Source: Odiellus spinosus (Eukaryota; Arthropoda; Arachnida; Opiliones; Phalangiidae). Taken from it: DNA of 64,000 nucleotides. The stretch covers positions 124,001-188,000 of the forward strand of contig OY987225.1 in assembly GCA_963920705.1 (NCBI GenBank), written 5' to 3'. A program made the position numbers and the translations under genes. Positions 45,901 to 58,017 of this stretch are shown here, piece by piece (positions within the stretch are counted from its first letter, which is position 1; each line of letters starts with the position of its first letter). The notes beneath the pieces were generated by a model. It worked only from the letters and a program-made list of their open reading frames with translations. It searched no databases and was not told the DNA's origin.

Positions 45901-48900
45901 GTCCGCCCATGGCGAAGACTTACGACCGAGCGGGCACGGTACAAGACTTAGTGGTGGCCATGCTTTGCGCCCTTGATCGTCCCGTCATGTCCGTTCAGAA
46001 CGCCGCCAGCTGGGGATACTACGACACCGTCTCCTCTTCTTGGAATTCGACAAGGTGAGATTAATAGAAATTCCTCATATACGTTTGATTTATCACGGAC
46101 GCCCAAGGAGTAACAACACCAGGGCTACCTCCCATCGTTATTTCGCCCCTCTGCTTGGGGTTACGAAATTTCGAGGTTATCTACCTTTTTTTGGAAGTGT
46201 TTCCCTTAAGTAATCCAAAGTCACTGACCAAAGGAGGGGGGTATTAAAGAAGACCCGGCGGAAACAATTGGAACAATTGAAAAATAATTTTAACAGTTAA
46301 ATAATAATTGGACTAGTTGAAAGAACAATTGGACCAAGCGCGATCGGCAAAAACTTGTCGTTGTCGGGACTATTTTGAAAATTAAGACTTAATAGCTGAA
46401 TATAAAATATGCCATAAACCAGAAGCCGATGAAACCCTCCTTTGAAGTCTACTACTCTAATGTTCGATGTAGCGCTCCTCTCTGTATGGGTAAAATTCAC
46501 AATTTTCCGAGATCAGAGGGGTCCTACTTCATACCCCCTGTCTGCGGAAAATTGGAAATTCTCTCTCTCCAGAAACGACGACGTTTTTTTTGACGAACTC
46601 GAAGGTTGCTAGAGATATTCGCTGGACGAACTCCCGCTCCGAAAATATCTACCGTTAGGAGGCGTACGAATCGCGCTTTTTGAAACTAACCCATACAGAG
46701 AGTGGTAAACAAGACCCGGGAGTAATAGACTTCAAAGGAGGGTTTAATCGGCTTCTGCATAAACGTCTTTAAAATCAAAGAGCCACGTAGGAATTAATTG
46801 TTTTCAGGCGCGACTGATGTAGCGGATATTTAAATCAGACAATTTCGGATTTTTAATAAATTGACTAATATTTTAGGTAAGATCGCGTAAAAACCATTCG
46901 AAACTAATTTACATAGAGCTAATTTACCGCGATAGTAAAAATACATATTCTATAATCGCCATTTTGGAAATTTTTTAAATCAAAATTCTCCGCGATACCA
47001 GGGCATACCTTTCGTAAAAAATCATCGTTAACACGTCCAAGAAATATACTTATATCAAAAATACAATAAACCTAGTTTATATTGTTGACATTTTCGTTTT
47101 GAAGGTTCTTTAATAGCGTAATGATTAAAAAAATTTAATCCATAGCTACTCATTGTAAGACTGAAGGAACAGATATTAAAGGGAAACTAGGAGCAAAAAT
47201 TGGAACAATCACCGGATGCCAACAAAATGTATCCGAGAATTTTTTGGACTCGTTTTTGGCGTTTAAATTAATTTTAAAATAAAAGTAAGCATAAATTGGG
47301 CCTTCAACAGCGCTCGTAACGTATTCCTTACGTTTAAAGAATACTCCGGCGTTTTGGAGTCAAACGCGGGCCCATTCTTTTAATATTAGGACATTACAAG
47401 CGCTGTTGAAGGTTCCATTTTATATTGACTTTTATTCAAATTTTAATAAACATTAAAAATGAATTTAAACTTCAAAAACATGTCTAATAATTGCGTTTGA
47501 AAATTCTCCAATACGTTTTTTGGCATCCGGTGATTCTGAAAATAAGCTCAAATTCTGTTCCCTTTAAAGCTCCAAGTATCCATTTTAATTTTGTATATAT
47601 AAATACTACTATCCTCGAAATTCATTTGACATTCCTTGGAAATGTATCTTCGGTGAAATATATTTTTAGAAATTAAAAAAAAACAAAGCAAAAAATAACT
47701 CAACTCTGGCATCTGAATTCTTCAAACGCATTCGGTACAGAGACGCGTTTTAATTATGTTTTATAAGACGGCGTATATGGATCATTGTAGTCTTCTACAG
47801 CGAAACCGAGTCAATTTATAGTTAATAATAGAGCCGAGGTACCTCTCGATGGAATTTCAAGATGTGTCTCCAAGAACCCATTACACTTGGAAAAAGCTAC
47901 GGGAAACTTGGAACTAAAATGGACCCGCTTTTGAATTCTTTTCGTAATCGCCATGTCAAAAAACATATTCGAGAATTTTCAAACGCAATTATTAGACACG
48001 TTTTTGAAGTTTAAATTAATTTCCAAAGTTGGTAAAATTTGAATGTAAGTGAAGTATAAATTGGAGCCAATTATATTATTGACGCCTTCAACGGGGCTTG
48101 TAATGTCATAACTTAAAAAGAATAGGCCGGCTTTTGTTTTCCAAGGTCTCGGGCATTAAACGCCGGCCTTTAATGTTAGGACATTCAAATCTCTCGATTG
48201 CTGAAATAATATGATTGATCCGAATTTATACTCGCTTACATTGAAATTTAAATACCAAAGACGTGTCTAAAAATTGCGTTTGAAAATTCTCGAATTCGGT
48301 TTTTTTGCACGGTGATTCGGAAAATAAACTTTGAAGCTGGTTCCATTTTTAGCTTCAAGTTTCTCTTTAATTATTCTAAGAATAGGATTCGTTGCGAAAT
48401 CAAGAACATTGATATATAATAACGTCAATTGGTGACCCGAATTTTAACGAAAGTTATCAAATGGAATCGTTAAACCGTAATAGCGCTCGCAATTTCGATA
48501 TTATTCTTGGATATAAAAGAGGCGGGCCCCTCTAAGTTACTGCCAAATGTTCTTAGCCAAACCGCGGCTAATTTCTATTTGGATGTTAGCCAGAGATGAA
48601 GCTGGAGATGAAAGCTTCGAATAGATAAGCGAAGGGGAAGCTTTAAGTACGTTATTAATGAAGGAAAATATTAATTTATAATTTTACCCAGATTATTTTA
48701 TCGCGTATCAAAAATGGATCTAAACTTTTATGAACATTAATTAAATGATTTTATATTTTAATTATTTCGACTTCTAACAGACATCCCTGATATATACGTA
48801 CATTTACACTAATATAGGCTACTAAGACTATTTTAACTAATTATAATTTAAAACTAAATTTATTTACGCAATGTTTACTAAGCGCCACCATAGAGGGTAG

Positions 48901-51900
48901 AAAGAAGAGGAGTGGATTGGCTTGGCTTGGAGGGTTCTCGCTTGACAATTTGCATCTCAACTTCCGGTACGCGCGCGACATCATAGAGGCTCTGATTGGT
49001 TCATTGGCGATGAACCGGATGTAAAGAGACAAATTTTTCAAATGAATAACGCAAAAAAAGCGAGAGCTCTAAAATTGCCTTGCCAAAGCCAGCTGCCTTC
49101 TACTCCTCTTCTTTCTACCCTCTATGGCGCCACAGTTATTTCTCATTTAATTTAAAAGAAAAATAACTTTATTAAAATCACTTTTGGCCGAAAAGGGAAT
49201 TACTCATTTTGAACTTATCCCTCTATTCCTCGCGAAATCGATTTCCCTCAAATATCCAGGTTTTTCAACAGATATTTCCCTGAAAATTCCAGGTTCAAGA
49301 CTAACGAATATATCAAAATAACCCCAACCTAAAACAAAATTTGATAATGTATGTTTATATAACAGAATTGTTAATTTACAAGACTTGTTATATATAAGCA
49401 ACCCATTTCGAGCAGATTTCCCCGAATTTCACTAATATTTTTAAATATCCCTGAATTGTTAGCCTTTAATTTATTTCCCTGTGATTTCCAAGTTTGTATG
49501 AACCCTGTTAATACGATTATTGTCTATGTTGAAGATGGACTTTCGTTTAGCGAGACCGATTCGCGATTTAAATTTACTGTAAATTAATCGTAGATTAACG
49601 TTAAATCTTTGTTGGTAAAATTTAATAGCGTTATTAGGCGATTTTCTTTTTAAACGTTGTTTTTGGTTCCACTATCCATTGATGGGCTTCGCCAGCCTTC
49701 CACCGTATTACACCCGGCGAAGCGTGCCCATCAATGCCACTATCCCTTTTCTAAAATATTCCCAAAGTTCGGATCTTAATTAATTCTTCTAGATTATGTT
49801 GGAATCAGGCTGTTGGGTCTCCCTATGTTATTGCTTAATGAAATTGGCTAGTTTTTGCCCAGTGGGAAACGGGCTATTATTTCAATCACCATTATTTCGT
49901 AATGAAATGTCGGGAGGATTTAAGCGAAGTTGACGCGATTCTTATTATCAGAAGCCGATGAAACCCTCCTTTGAAGTCTATTACTCCCTGGTCTTGGTCT
50001 ACCCCTCTCTGTATGGGTTAGTCTCAAAAATGGCGATTCGTACGCCTCCTAACGGTAGATATTTTCGGAGCGGGAGTTCGTCCAGCGAATATCTCTAGCA
50101 ACCTTGGAGTTCGTGAACCAAACGTCGTCGTATGTGGAGAGAGAGAATTTCCAATTTTCCGTAGACAGGGGGGTATGAAGTAGGACCCCTCCGATCTCGT
50201 AAAATTGTGAATTTTACCCATACAGAGAGGAGCGCTATATGGAACATTAGAGTAATAGACTTCAAATGAGGGTTTCATCGGCTTCTGTCATTATCGAATA
50301 TATATGGACAAAAGTCTATGACAACGCCCCGTACCTTAATACTAATAATTTCCCTTTTCATTATATTCCTTTAAGATTGTTTAAATTCAAATTTCGCTCA
50401 AGCCAATCATATTCACGAGCTAAATTGTTAACCAATAATCCTTTATCTATGACTTCGGGTAACTGCTGATCAAAAGGAAAGAATTCGTTCGCTGTCAAAC
50501 TTGAAAACAAAATCTATGTTTAGTCATTTTGAAGTAGCTCCGTTAATTCAAACACTGTTGGTAACTCGACTAAATTGTTACCCGAGATATAATATTGTAC
50601 TTGAATCGGCCTCGGGATTCTTATCATTACGCCAACTGCTCTCGAACGAAAGTAGCTTATCCTTAAAATGAGTCAATTTTTGGAGAAAAATAAACGTAAG
50701 AGAGACTTTCGATAAGAATCCTTCGATATCCGTTCTCTAGAACAAACTTTATTATTATAAGAAACTTTCCATCGTGTTATAGAAAATTTTCCGTTAACCA
50801 AATAATTTTGAACACTTAAAATCTTTAAAGTTTGTTGACTGATAATAATATATTAACCTCTTTGACGGTATTATTCGAGGGAGGGTGAACTGAAACGTAT
50901 CCCGACAACGTATTATTGCTATTTCAACAACCAAAAGAATAAGTAGCCATAAGCGCGGTTGCCAAAAGAGCAGTTCCCATATACGCGCACTCCCATAAAA
51001 GCGTTTTCCAAAAAGCGCGGTTGCCAAAAGAGCAATTCTCATTTGCGCGCTTCCAAAAGAGTGTTTTCTTATAAACTGAATTTTCTTATAATTGCGGGTT
51101 CTGTTTTTCGATGCGAATGCTGAGGTTAGGTTGGAATGGATTTGCCAATAGTTTCGTGGACGTCTCTGGTGGAGAAATGCTCTTTTGGGAACCGCGCAAT
51201 TGGTTTTAGAAATTGCTCTTTTGGGAAACTGTGCTTTCGAAATTGCGCATTTAGGAAACTGCGCTTTCGAAATTGCGCTTTTGGGAACTGCGCTTTTAGG
51301 AAACTGCGCTATTCGCTATAAACCTAAAAAGTAACCCTGTGTTTTGGCGTGAAAAAAAATTAGATTCCCGCGTCTCCGAATTGCGAGAGGAAATTGAAAA
51401 ACATTATGATTTCGGCAGTGAATTAAAATCAGTCCCTGCACCGACCAATCAAAAGACATAACGGCCCTTTAGTTTTAACCAAAGATATTAAAGAGAGGTC
51501 GGAGATTGGACAAGATGTTTCTGATTATTAAAATTAATTCTTAATTTGAAATTACCCAGTGCCGATAAATCCAACGTAATCGAAATATTTAACTGATTAT
51601 TAAAATATTTCTGGATTATCTTAACAAACCCCGACCTCTAATCGAGAGACCATTAAGGAAAAAAATGATGTAATTGGAAAGCGGTATTTCACGCCTCCTT
51701 AAATTTTTATCTTTTTAAGCATTCGACGAAGACATATTGTCTACGTCTGCTGAAATCCGCCTGTGACATTACATTCTTTTTCAACGGTGGGTGTATTAAC
51801 TCGCGAATCATTGTCGCGCGTACAGCTTCCCCAGCACGCTTTGAAAAGAACTGGTAGAGTTGCAAAAACAAGGTGATGAAAATTAATAGGTTTTATTTTG

Positions 51901-54900
51901 CATCCACACGCTTTCAACGGGCTTTTTTAATCGCGCGTAAGATGATTAACATCGAGACGGCAGACACAGCGGAAAAAAATTCTATTTTTGTCTCTCGAGC
52001 GATAATCCTTCATCCAAGTTGATAAAGACCCCCAAATCCATCCATCACTTCGCGCTAACGTCCAATTCATTTTGATTTTTCACCACGTGCGAACCTAACC
52101 TCCGGCTATCTCCAAGGAAGCGAAAGAAGAAACAGATCTTGATTTATTATTAAGACAGTTATTTTTAAAGATTCTGATTTATTTTTAAAGATCCTGATTT
52201 ATTTTTAAAGATCATGATTTATTTTTAAAGATCCTGATTTATTTTTAAAGATCCTGATTTATTTTTTAAAAACCTGATTAATTTTCCATCTAATATTCTA
52301 AGAAATGATGGTCTCTGACTGAATTCCCCTTCAGGCCGAATACATATAGCATTTTTTGCTCGAGCCACGAATGTACAGTAACGTATTAAAGCCAATCAAA
52401 CTCACCCATAAGGCTGAAATGGAGGGAATTTAGCTTTAGGCATTGTCTGGGCAAAACAGATCTTCCCAGCGCCACAAAAGGGAAACTTTTTTCCGAGACA
52501 AAGATAAGTTCTTAACATCCCCTCGAGGTGGCGTAAGATTCCGGCGCGATTACGGGTGATCTTATTACGGATTCTGGCTTACGGGTGGGTTATGTTATTA
52601 AAAATTAGATCCTTTTTTTTAGTTTACAGGAAGCGGGACTTCCTTTGGAATGGCTACCGGAAGTAGTATCGGCGGGCGTGATAGCTGGTCACACGGAAAA
52701 CAATTGGTACGGAGTTCCGCAAGGTGTTCCGGTGTACGCCGCTTTAGGAGATCTGCAATGCTCGGTGTATTCCACTCTGGAAAAGGATAGCGACGCCGGT
52801 TAGGGACCACACGCTTAAGCAAAGTTTAAAATCTCTCACAATTTCATACGAGCGCCCTCTTTATCGTAATTATTGTCGTCTGAACAGAGAAAATGTACAC
52901 GTTTTACAATCGCGGCCCGGTTATATAACGATGATGAAATTTAGCAGAAGAGGATGCGAAGAAAAGAACAACGCAAACGACTGGTATAAATTTGGACAAA
53001 AAAATCTTTTGACTAAAAATTTGACTTTATTTAAAAATTATCCTCTAGTGACGTTAATTTCGTTAGATATCTTCACCATTTGAGTAAAGCGTGTTCCAAC
53101 TGCACTAAAGTGACACCAAAATTTTCTTTCAAATTACGAAAAATAATTATTAGGTATATTTTTGTAAAAAAATTTCCTAATAATTAACAAAACACTAGCA
53201 GAATTTATGGTAAAATTAGGTTGCGTAGCATTTCTGAAAAAGTGCGTTTAAACGTAATTGGTGCCAAAATATAAAAATGAGTAGTAGCGAGTATACCTTT
53301 TCGAAATATCTAAAAGAAAAAATGAAGTCATTGCCTAAATGAAATTGTGAGAGCTTTTACATAAATTGATGTCTGTTTTTATATCAATGGCGTGGAGCGT
53401 TGAAAGTTTTGTTGGTTTTGCAGCGGTCAATATCAGTACATCGGCTCAAATATCATTCGCGATGCCGGAAGGTTTCGTTCCACCCGAAGACGTCGATCAG
53501 ACGTCACCCATCGAATATTTCCCATACTTCGAGGGAAGATATATGGCGGTAGCCGCTTCGCTCAACGGTGGTAATGTACTCGCCGCTTTCGTCAAAATGC
53601 TACAACAATGGACGCACGAATTAGGTAACAATTTAAATAACATCGAGCTAAAAGAAATTCAATACGTGGTTTTCAATAAATAATGCTCTTTTAAATTAAG
53701 TATAGGTGTATTCTCTTATTTCGTCCGGGGATGTAGAACCGAGACCTATAGACAAATTCAAAATTTAAGAGGAACTTGCGGGAGTAGCGGGTTATTGGGG
53801 TACCACTCTTTACGCGACGATCTGTTAAAAGTTCCCATTCTGATCCTATTCCGATTGGCTAAGTTATACGAGAGAGACAAACTAGGCGGTAACCCCTCCC
53901 GTAGCGCTTCGATAGTAGACCCGTTTACTGTAGCAAAGGGTGGATAGCGGTGGATAGGTACGAGAGATAGTCAGGCGCGGGCGCGCCATCTATCGTGATA
54001 ATTCATCACTATATTATATTAAGTTGGTGCTTTAAGAGTATAGAAGTTACGAATTCGTCGATTTGATTTAGGAACCATACGTATATCAAGAAGGATCAGA
54101 TAAGGAGAGGAAAAGTGGGGCTGCGTTGAGTTAGAGAGAGAAGAGCCAACCTCCCACTCGGGTGGAAAGGGGGGATAGGAAATTCTCGAGTTAAACTGTT
54201 GTCACGTGGTCGCTAGCCAGCGCGTCTCATAAAGGATTCGTTTTACCCACGTGACAACAATTTACCACGAAGCGTCTCTACCCCCGTCTGTCCCCCGTTC
54301 TCCCAGAGTGGGAGTTTAGGCCGACGCGGTAGGAGCCGCGCCGTTCCCACTTTTCCTCTCCTTATCTGATCCTTCTTGGGTATATTTACTATCAGAGATC
54401 TTAAAAGGCTTCGCTTGAGATTACGCCTCGTTTGGAAAAGTAACTTCTAGAGTCGGGTGGCGCGATCCGCGAGATACGCGGCCCAGATAATCGCCGGTTT
54501 AAAAAAGACCTAGAATTCCGTATCAAGGTTCTATCACTCGGTTTTTAGTATTTTATTATAAAATCGTTCGAAATTAATTTGATTTTCCTTTTTCACGTTT
54601 CTTTTTAAGATGTTGTACGGATCATTTGTGTAATTTGATTTGTAGGTCTGGGAGTTCCCGAGTCCAAAATATGGGAACGGATAATAAGTTTGGCTAACGA
54701 GGAGTCAGCGACCGGTGAACAAAACGATAATCTCATGGAAATAGTTCCGACGTTATTCGGCGAAAGACATTTACCCGATCAAAGGGCGAGCGCCGCTCAA
54801 ATAGAAAAGTCAAGCTTATCTTTAGGACGAGTTTCCAGGTAAATAGAATTTATTTAGTGACAGGACGGCGAATCCTCTTAAATTGAAATAATTAAGTTAT

Positions 54901-55556
54901 ATAATAATTTACGTTAATACTAATAATCTATTATTATACGGTGTACCTTCACTATTTGGAATCGATCAAAAGAAACCCTTAATTGTTGATAGTTCAAAAT
55001 TTTCACAATGAGCCCTTATAATTCTATAGAAGAACCGATCTCTTCAATTGATTACTCAAGAGTTTTCGATACATACTTAAAGATTTAGACATCTAGGCTT
55101 AAACGGAATTATTAATGGTCGACACAGTACGGTTTGTTGTAGAATTAAGGCTCGTTATGGGTCAATCGTTTGAAAATTCATCAAATGGCCCACTTGTCCA
55201 TCGTTCTCGATTCAATCAAACGAACCTTTAGTCGATATTTGTTGTTCTTAATTATATGGAACTTCGTAGGTCGTTCCGACTGCGCGAAACATATAATCAA
55301 ATGTACTTAATTTTTTCATATTATTTATTTCATTTTTAGATCAATATGCAAAGGACTAATCTCTAACTTGTATTCGATGATGACTAAGGAGGTGTTATTG
55401 GAGGCTGGTGTCGAGAGAATAGTGGGATCGGGCGCGGCCTTGGTTCGGAACCCTATTTTGAAAGAGGAACTCGAACGATTTTATTCTTTACCCGTCATAT
55501 ACGGAGCCAAGAGTGACGCCGCCATAGGAGCCGCTTTGTCCGTGTTAAATCAATGA
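42994..55556 (+). CDS. SHPK: sedoheptulokinase (FGGY carbohydrate kinase)
   Basis: Cytosolic kinase phosphorylating sedoheptulose to sedoheptulose 7-phosphate, feeding the pentose phosphate pathway. Exons 42994-43400, 45833-46054, 52623-52798, 53424-53624, 54646-54838 and 55340-55556 join in phase to 471 residues, against 478 in human SHPK. FGGY features: N-terminal phosphate loop GIDLGTTTVKA (Asp16), SGQMHG at 87-92, TWQDGR at 120-125, ASWGYYDT, the catalytic-base motif GDLQCS (Asp253), ISTSAQ, ASLNGGNVLA and GERHLPDQ near the end of exon 5, and a C-terminal GSGAALVRNP. These blocks match SHPK better than xylulokinase or glycerol kinase. The start ATG follows a GAGA-rich leader (GGCGAGATGTCG). 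Introns of 2.4 and 6.6 kb carry many mobile elements. Nothing appears broken; all key residues are present. Confidence 0.95.
43401..45832. other. SHPK intron 1
   Basis: 2.4 kb. It contains a hairpin at 43899-44028, a fragment of the AGAGGTCGGG family near 44229-44350, and a 110-codon open frame at 44649-44981 with no recognisable domain, probably chance. Otherwise nothing identified. Confidence 0.5.
43899..44028. repeat. 130-bp hairpin (small MITE)
   Basis: The left arm (ATCTTTGGCATTGTAGCCCC…TTTACGTTA) pairs imperfectly with the right arm (TAACGTAAAG…GGGGCTACGGACCAAAGAT). Imperfect palindrome with no clear target duplication. Confidence 0.6.
46420..46757. mobile_element. CAGAAGCCG-family MITE, copy A, 338 bp, 7-bp TSD
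   Basis: The ends CAGAAGCCGATGAAACCCTC and the inverse (…CGGCTTCTG) are flanked by the exact 7-bp duplication CATAAAC (46413-46419 and 46758-46764). It lies in SHPK intron 2; a second copy is at 49949-50287. Confidence 0.9.
47180..47563. mobile_element. TTAA-flanked element, third family, 384 bp
   Basis: The ends AGGGAAACTAGGAGC and AATTCTGTTCCCT lie between TTAA sites (47176-47179 and 47564-47567). The arms share CACCGGATGCC / GGCATCCGGTG and AACAGCGCT / AGCGCTGTT. Related palindromic sequence continues at about 47884-48370 (second, more diverged copy), and fragments occur near 25990-26090 and 32690. Confidence 0.75.
47884..48370. repeat. diverged relative of the 47180-47563 element
   Basis: It shares GAGAATTTTCAAACGCAATTA/TAATTGCGTTTG-like and GACACGTTTTTG/CAAAGACGTGTC pairs in inverted arms, with a central GGCCGGCTTT/AACGCCGGCC palindrome. 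No TTAA ends can be fixed. Confidence 0.6.
48889..49126. mobile_element. MITE of the CATAGAG family, 238 bp, 7-bp TSD
   Basis: The ends CATAGAGGGTAGAAAGAAG and CTTCTTTCTACCCTCTATG are inverted and flanked by the exact 7-bp duplication GCGCCAC (48882-48888 and 49127-49133). The interior CTTGGCTTGGAGGG/CCTTGCCAAAGCC resembles the 21156-21391 copy. SHPK intron 2. Confidence 0.88.
49949..50287. mobile_element. CAGAAGCCG-family MITE, copy B, 339 bp
   Basis: Same inverted ends as 46420-46757; flanks TTATTAT and TCATTAT agree at six of seven positions. The interior (TCTCTGTATGGGTTAG, GGTAGATATTTTCGG) is in the opposite orientation to copy A. SHPK intron 2. Confidence 0.88.
50940..51310. repeat. degenerate GCGCTTTTGGGAACTGCGC cluster in two orientations
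   Basis: The left half (50940-51070) repeats GCGGTTGCCAAAAGAGCA-type words; the right half (51175-51310) repeats GAAATTGCGCTTTTGGGAAC-type words in inverse orientation. Each half is a loose tandem array of about 19-22-bp units, so the whole is an array-of-arrays inverted repeat. SHPK intron 2. Confidence 0.75.
51493..51639. mobile_element. short AGAGGTCGG-ended MITE
   Basis: The ends AGAGGTCGGAGATTGGACAA and TTAACAAACCCCGACCTCT are inverted. The inner segment ATCCAACGTAATCGAAATAT matches, in inverse, a fragment near 44265-44295. Same family as the outer element at 19259-19866. Confidence 0.7.
52155..52275. repeat. 21-bp tandem array in SHPK intron 2
   Basis: Six units of TTTTTAAAGATCCTGATTTA with single-base variants (TTC, CAT), ending in a diverged unit. 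It lies 350 bp upstream of exon 3. Confidence 0.9.
54087..54379. mobile_element. CAAGAAGG-family element, 293 bp, 6-bp TSD
   Basis: It starts CAAGAAGGATCAGATAAGG and ends CCTTATCTGATCCTTCTTGG, flanked by the exact 6-bp duplication GTATAT (54081-54086 and 54380-54385). One left and one right arm meet at GTTTTACCCACGTGACAAC. It is the single-arm form of the 8983-9614 element. SHPK intron 4. Confidence 0.92.
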
Positions 55557-55588
55557 TATTACCCTTATACACCAAATATCGAACTAAA

Positions 55589-55594
55589 ATTAAA
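55589..55594 (+). promoter_or_regulatory. possible SHPK poly(A) signal
   Basis: ATTAAA, 33 nt after the SHPK stop codon, is the nearest poly(A)-signal variant. No exact AATAAA lies within the next 100 nt. Confidence 0.35.
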
Positions 55595-55685
55595 ATATTA
55601 ATATAAAAATTATAATTAAGGGCTGCCTTCTTCGTAGAGATAATAATTCCAAATGCCAAAAAGTTTCAAACCACCTTCAAACCAG

Positions 55686-55989
55686 GGATTAATCAACCTC
55701 ACAGGGATAATTGACTCTGGTACGATTTGCTATACTAGTAGTTGAAGATGTTTGTTTCAAACATGGCTGCCAGACATTTTATCCGGCCTCTCAAGTTTAC
55801 CCCCTTACCGATACAAATCCGGAAGTAATCCACGAGAGCATCGTCTGCTTTAGAGTGTTTTTCCCCTTCAATATTTCACCCTGTTTATTGGTAGCTAGAA
55901 ACTTCCGGTGTAGACAATTTTTGTCACCAGGGTGCGATTCGAACAATCATTTTACCAGAGTGAGTAATCCCTGTGAGGTTGATTAATCC
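55686..55989. mobile_element. inverted-repeat element just after SHPK
   Basis: The ends GGATTAATCAACCTCACAGG and CCTGTGAGGTTGATTAATCC are perfect inverses, continued by GGGAT/ATCCC and CTCTGGTA/TACCAGAG. The segment TAGTTGAAGATGTTTGTT and following about 40 bp also occurs at 9748-9795. Flanks both contain TTCAAACCAG, possibly an offset duplication. If SHPK uses a downstream poly(A) site, the element would be in its 3' UTR. Confidence 0.78.
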
Positions 55990-56521
55990 ATGTTCAAACC
56001 AGGGGCGAGAATTAATCCCAGTTTTTGACTTCGACTTGCTGCCCTTAATATCACACTTTTACCCATTTGATGACGTCGTAGATCGTCACTCGCGATAAAT
56101 CAGAATTTGGAACTTAACGTTATCACTCAAATATCTTTGCGGTTTATTTTAATGTAAAACGCGATGATTCAAATGTTGACCTAAAATTAACGTACGCAAT
56201 TTCACTAGAAGCAAATCTGAAATGAATTTAATAAATTAAATTAATATTAAATACTTAAACTAGTTAACTTACCTAAATCTAATTTAAATTAAATTCGCGC
56301 CAATTTCAAATATTTAAATTTGATATAACGCGAATACTACGGTGCTAAACTAAAACTTTTACCGAAGTAATAAATTTTCAATAAAAATTGCGAACCTATT
56401 AAAAGAAGACATATTTTATTTTTAAATTCATATTTTTTCACCTTATTCCCGATGCCGCTGGCAATGCTTAGTCATTTCAAATGAAATGCTAATATATTAT
56501 TTTACATTTAGCCCAAACATC

Positions 56522-57955
56522 ATTATATCAAAAATGTCTTTGCGAACAAAGACCGAGAAGGACATGTTATGGCCTTGAATGTCTGAAGTGACAGATATTT
56601 AATTTTCTTTTAAAACATTAAATTTAAATACAATTAAATTTTCTTTTAAAACATGAAATTTAAATACAATTAGATTTTCTTTTAAAACGAAATTTAAATA
56701 TAATCACAATCTGGCACGATTTAGAGTTTCAAATTTCAATACAACTGATTTTATTCACTCGGAAATATTTAAGAAAAACATAACAGACGATTTTCTCCCA
56801 TTGACGCTTAACATTAAATTTCGCTTAATTATTTTTCAGGGAAAACGTGTATTGAACTGTTATTTTTCAGTATAACGCGAGTCCACTTTATGTTTTCTTA
56901 GTTTAACCCGAATTTCCACGACTCGCAATTGAACGGATCGTTAAAAATACTCGCCGGTTTATTGGAATGGGTATATGATAAAGGGAAATGTGTTTTTTAA
57001 AGCCCGTTTAAAGTCACCTTCTTTTCTAGCTTAGCAGACGACGCAAACCATAACAATTTGTACTTTCAAAGCTATATTGCGCGCAAGCGGAGAGAATTTC
57101 AAAGCGACGAATTTTAGAGCGGATAAGCTTTTTAAATAAATTGTAATACTTTCATTTTTCTTTTCATTAAAACCGTACAATTAAAATGATGATTTCCATA
57201 AGGGACCACTAATTAGTTATTAGGAGTTATAAAAAAACATCCATGAATTAGGTTTGTTCGTTTGCAACCCAAGTTAAAAATTAAAATATGGTGAATTTTT
57301 ATTCCCTTTAAATTCCTTGTATAAGCATCCGTAAGCTAACATGAACGAATTGCCTCGACTAAAGTCGAGGAGTTGTAATAAAACATTATCCATGGATTAG
57401 GTTTGTTCGTTTGCAACCTAGATTAAAAATTAAAATATGGGGAATTTTTTTCCCTTTAAATTCCTTGATAAGCATTCATAAGCTAACATGAACGAGAACG
57501 AATTGCCTCGACTAAAGTCGAAGAGTTATAATAAAGCATTATCCATAGAAAACATTATCCATAGAAAACATTATCCAATTAAGGTATGAGATCAGATCAT
57601 AGAACTTTGAGTCTATGCCTAAAGCCAAAGCTAAATTAAGTATATTTTTCTATCGAAATTTAATGTTAAGCGTCAATGGGAGAAAATCGTCTGTTATGTT
57701 TTTCTTAAATATTTCCGAGTGAATAAAATCAGTTGTATTGAAATTTGAAACTCTAAATCGTGCCAGATTGTGATTATATTTAAATTTCGTTTTAAAAGAA
57801 AATCTAATTGTATTTAAATTTCATGTTTTAAAAGAAAATTTAATTGTATTTAAATTTAATGTTTTAAAAGAAAATTAAATATCTGTCACTTCAGACATTC
57901 AAGGCCATAACATGTCCTTCTGGGTCTTTGTTCGCAAAGACATTTTTGATATAAT
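56522..57955. mobile_element. 1.4-kb element with about 310-bp inverted arms
   Basis: Arms 56522-56830 and about 57648-57955 are nearly perfect inverses, starting ATTATATCAAAAATGTCTTT and including GACGATTTTCTCCCATTGAC. Inside each arm a TTTTAAAACATGAAATTTAA-type unit is repeated three times. The centre holds a direct duplication (57226-57555). No transposase and no clear duplication of target. Confidence 0.8.
57226..57555. repeat. tandem duplication of about 165 bp
   Basis: Two copies containing TAGGTTTGTTCGTTTGCAAC and GAATTGCCTCGACTAAAGTC; the second copy adds a local GAACGA duplication and trailing CATTATCCATAGAAAA repeats. It lies between the arms of the 56522-57955 element. Confidence 0.85.
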
Positions 57956-58017
57956 ATCTGTCACTTCAGTCTAACACGAAAGTGTTAACTTCTATATTAA
58001 AAGACTAGCCCTTTAAA

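Noticed and set aside
55915..55945. T-loop-like GTTCGAATCGCACC on the minus strand suggesting a tRNA
   Set aside because: No matching acceptor stem, D-arm or anticodon arm could be folded around it, and it lies inside a foldback element.
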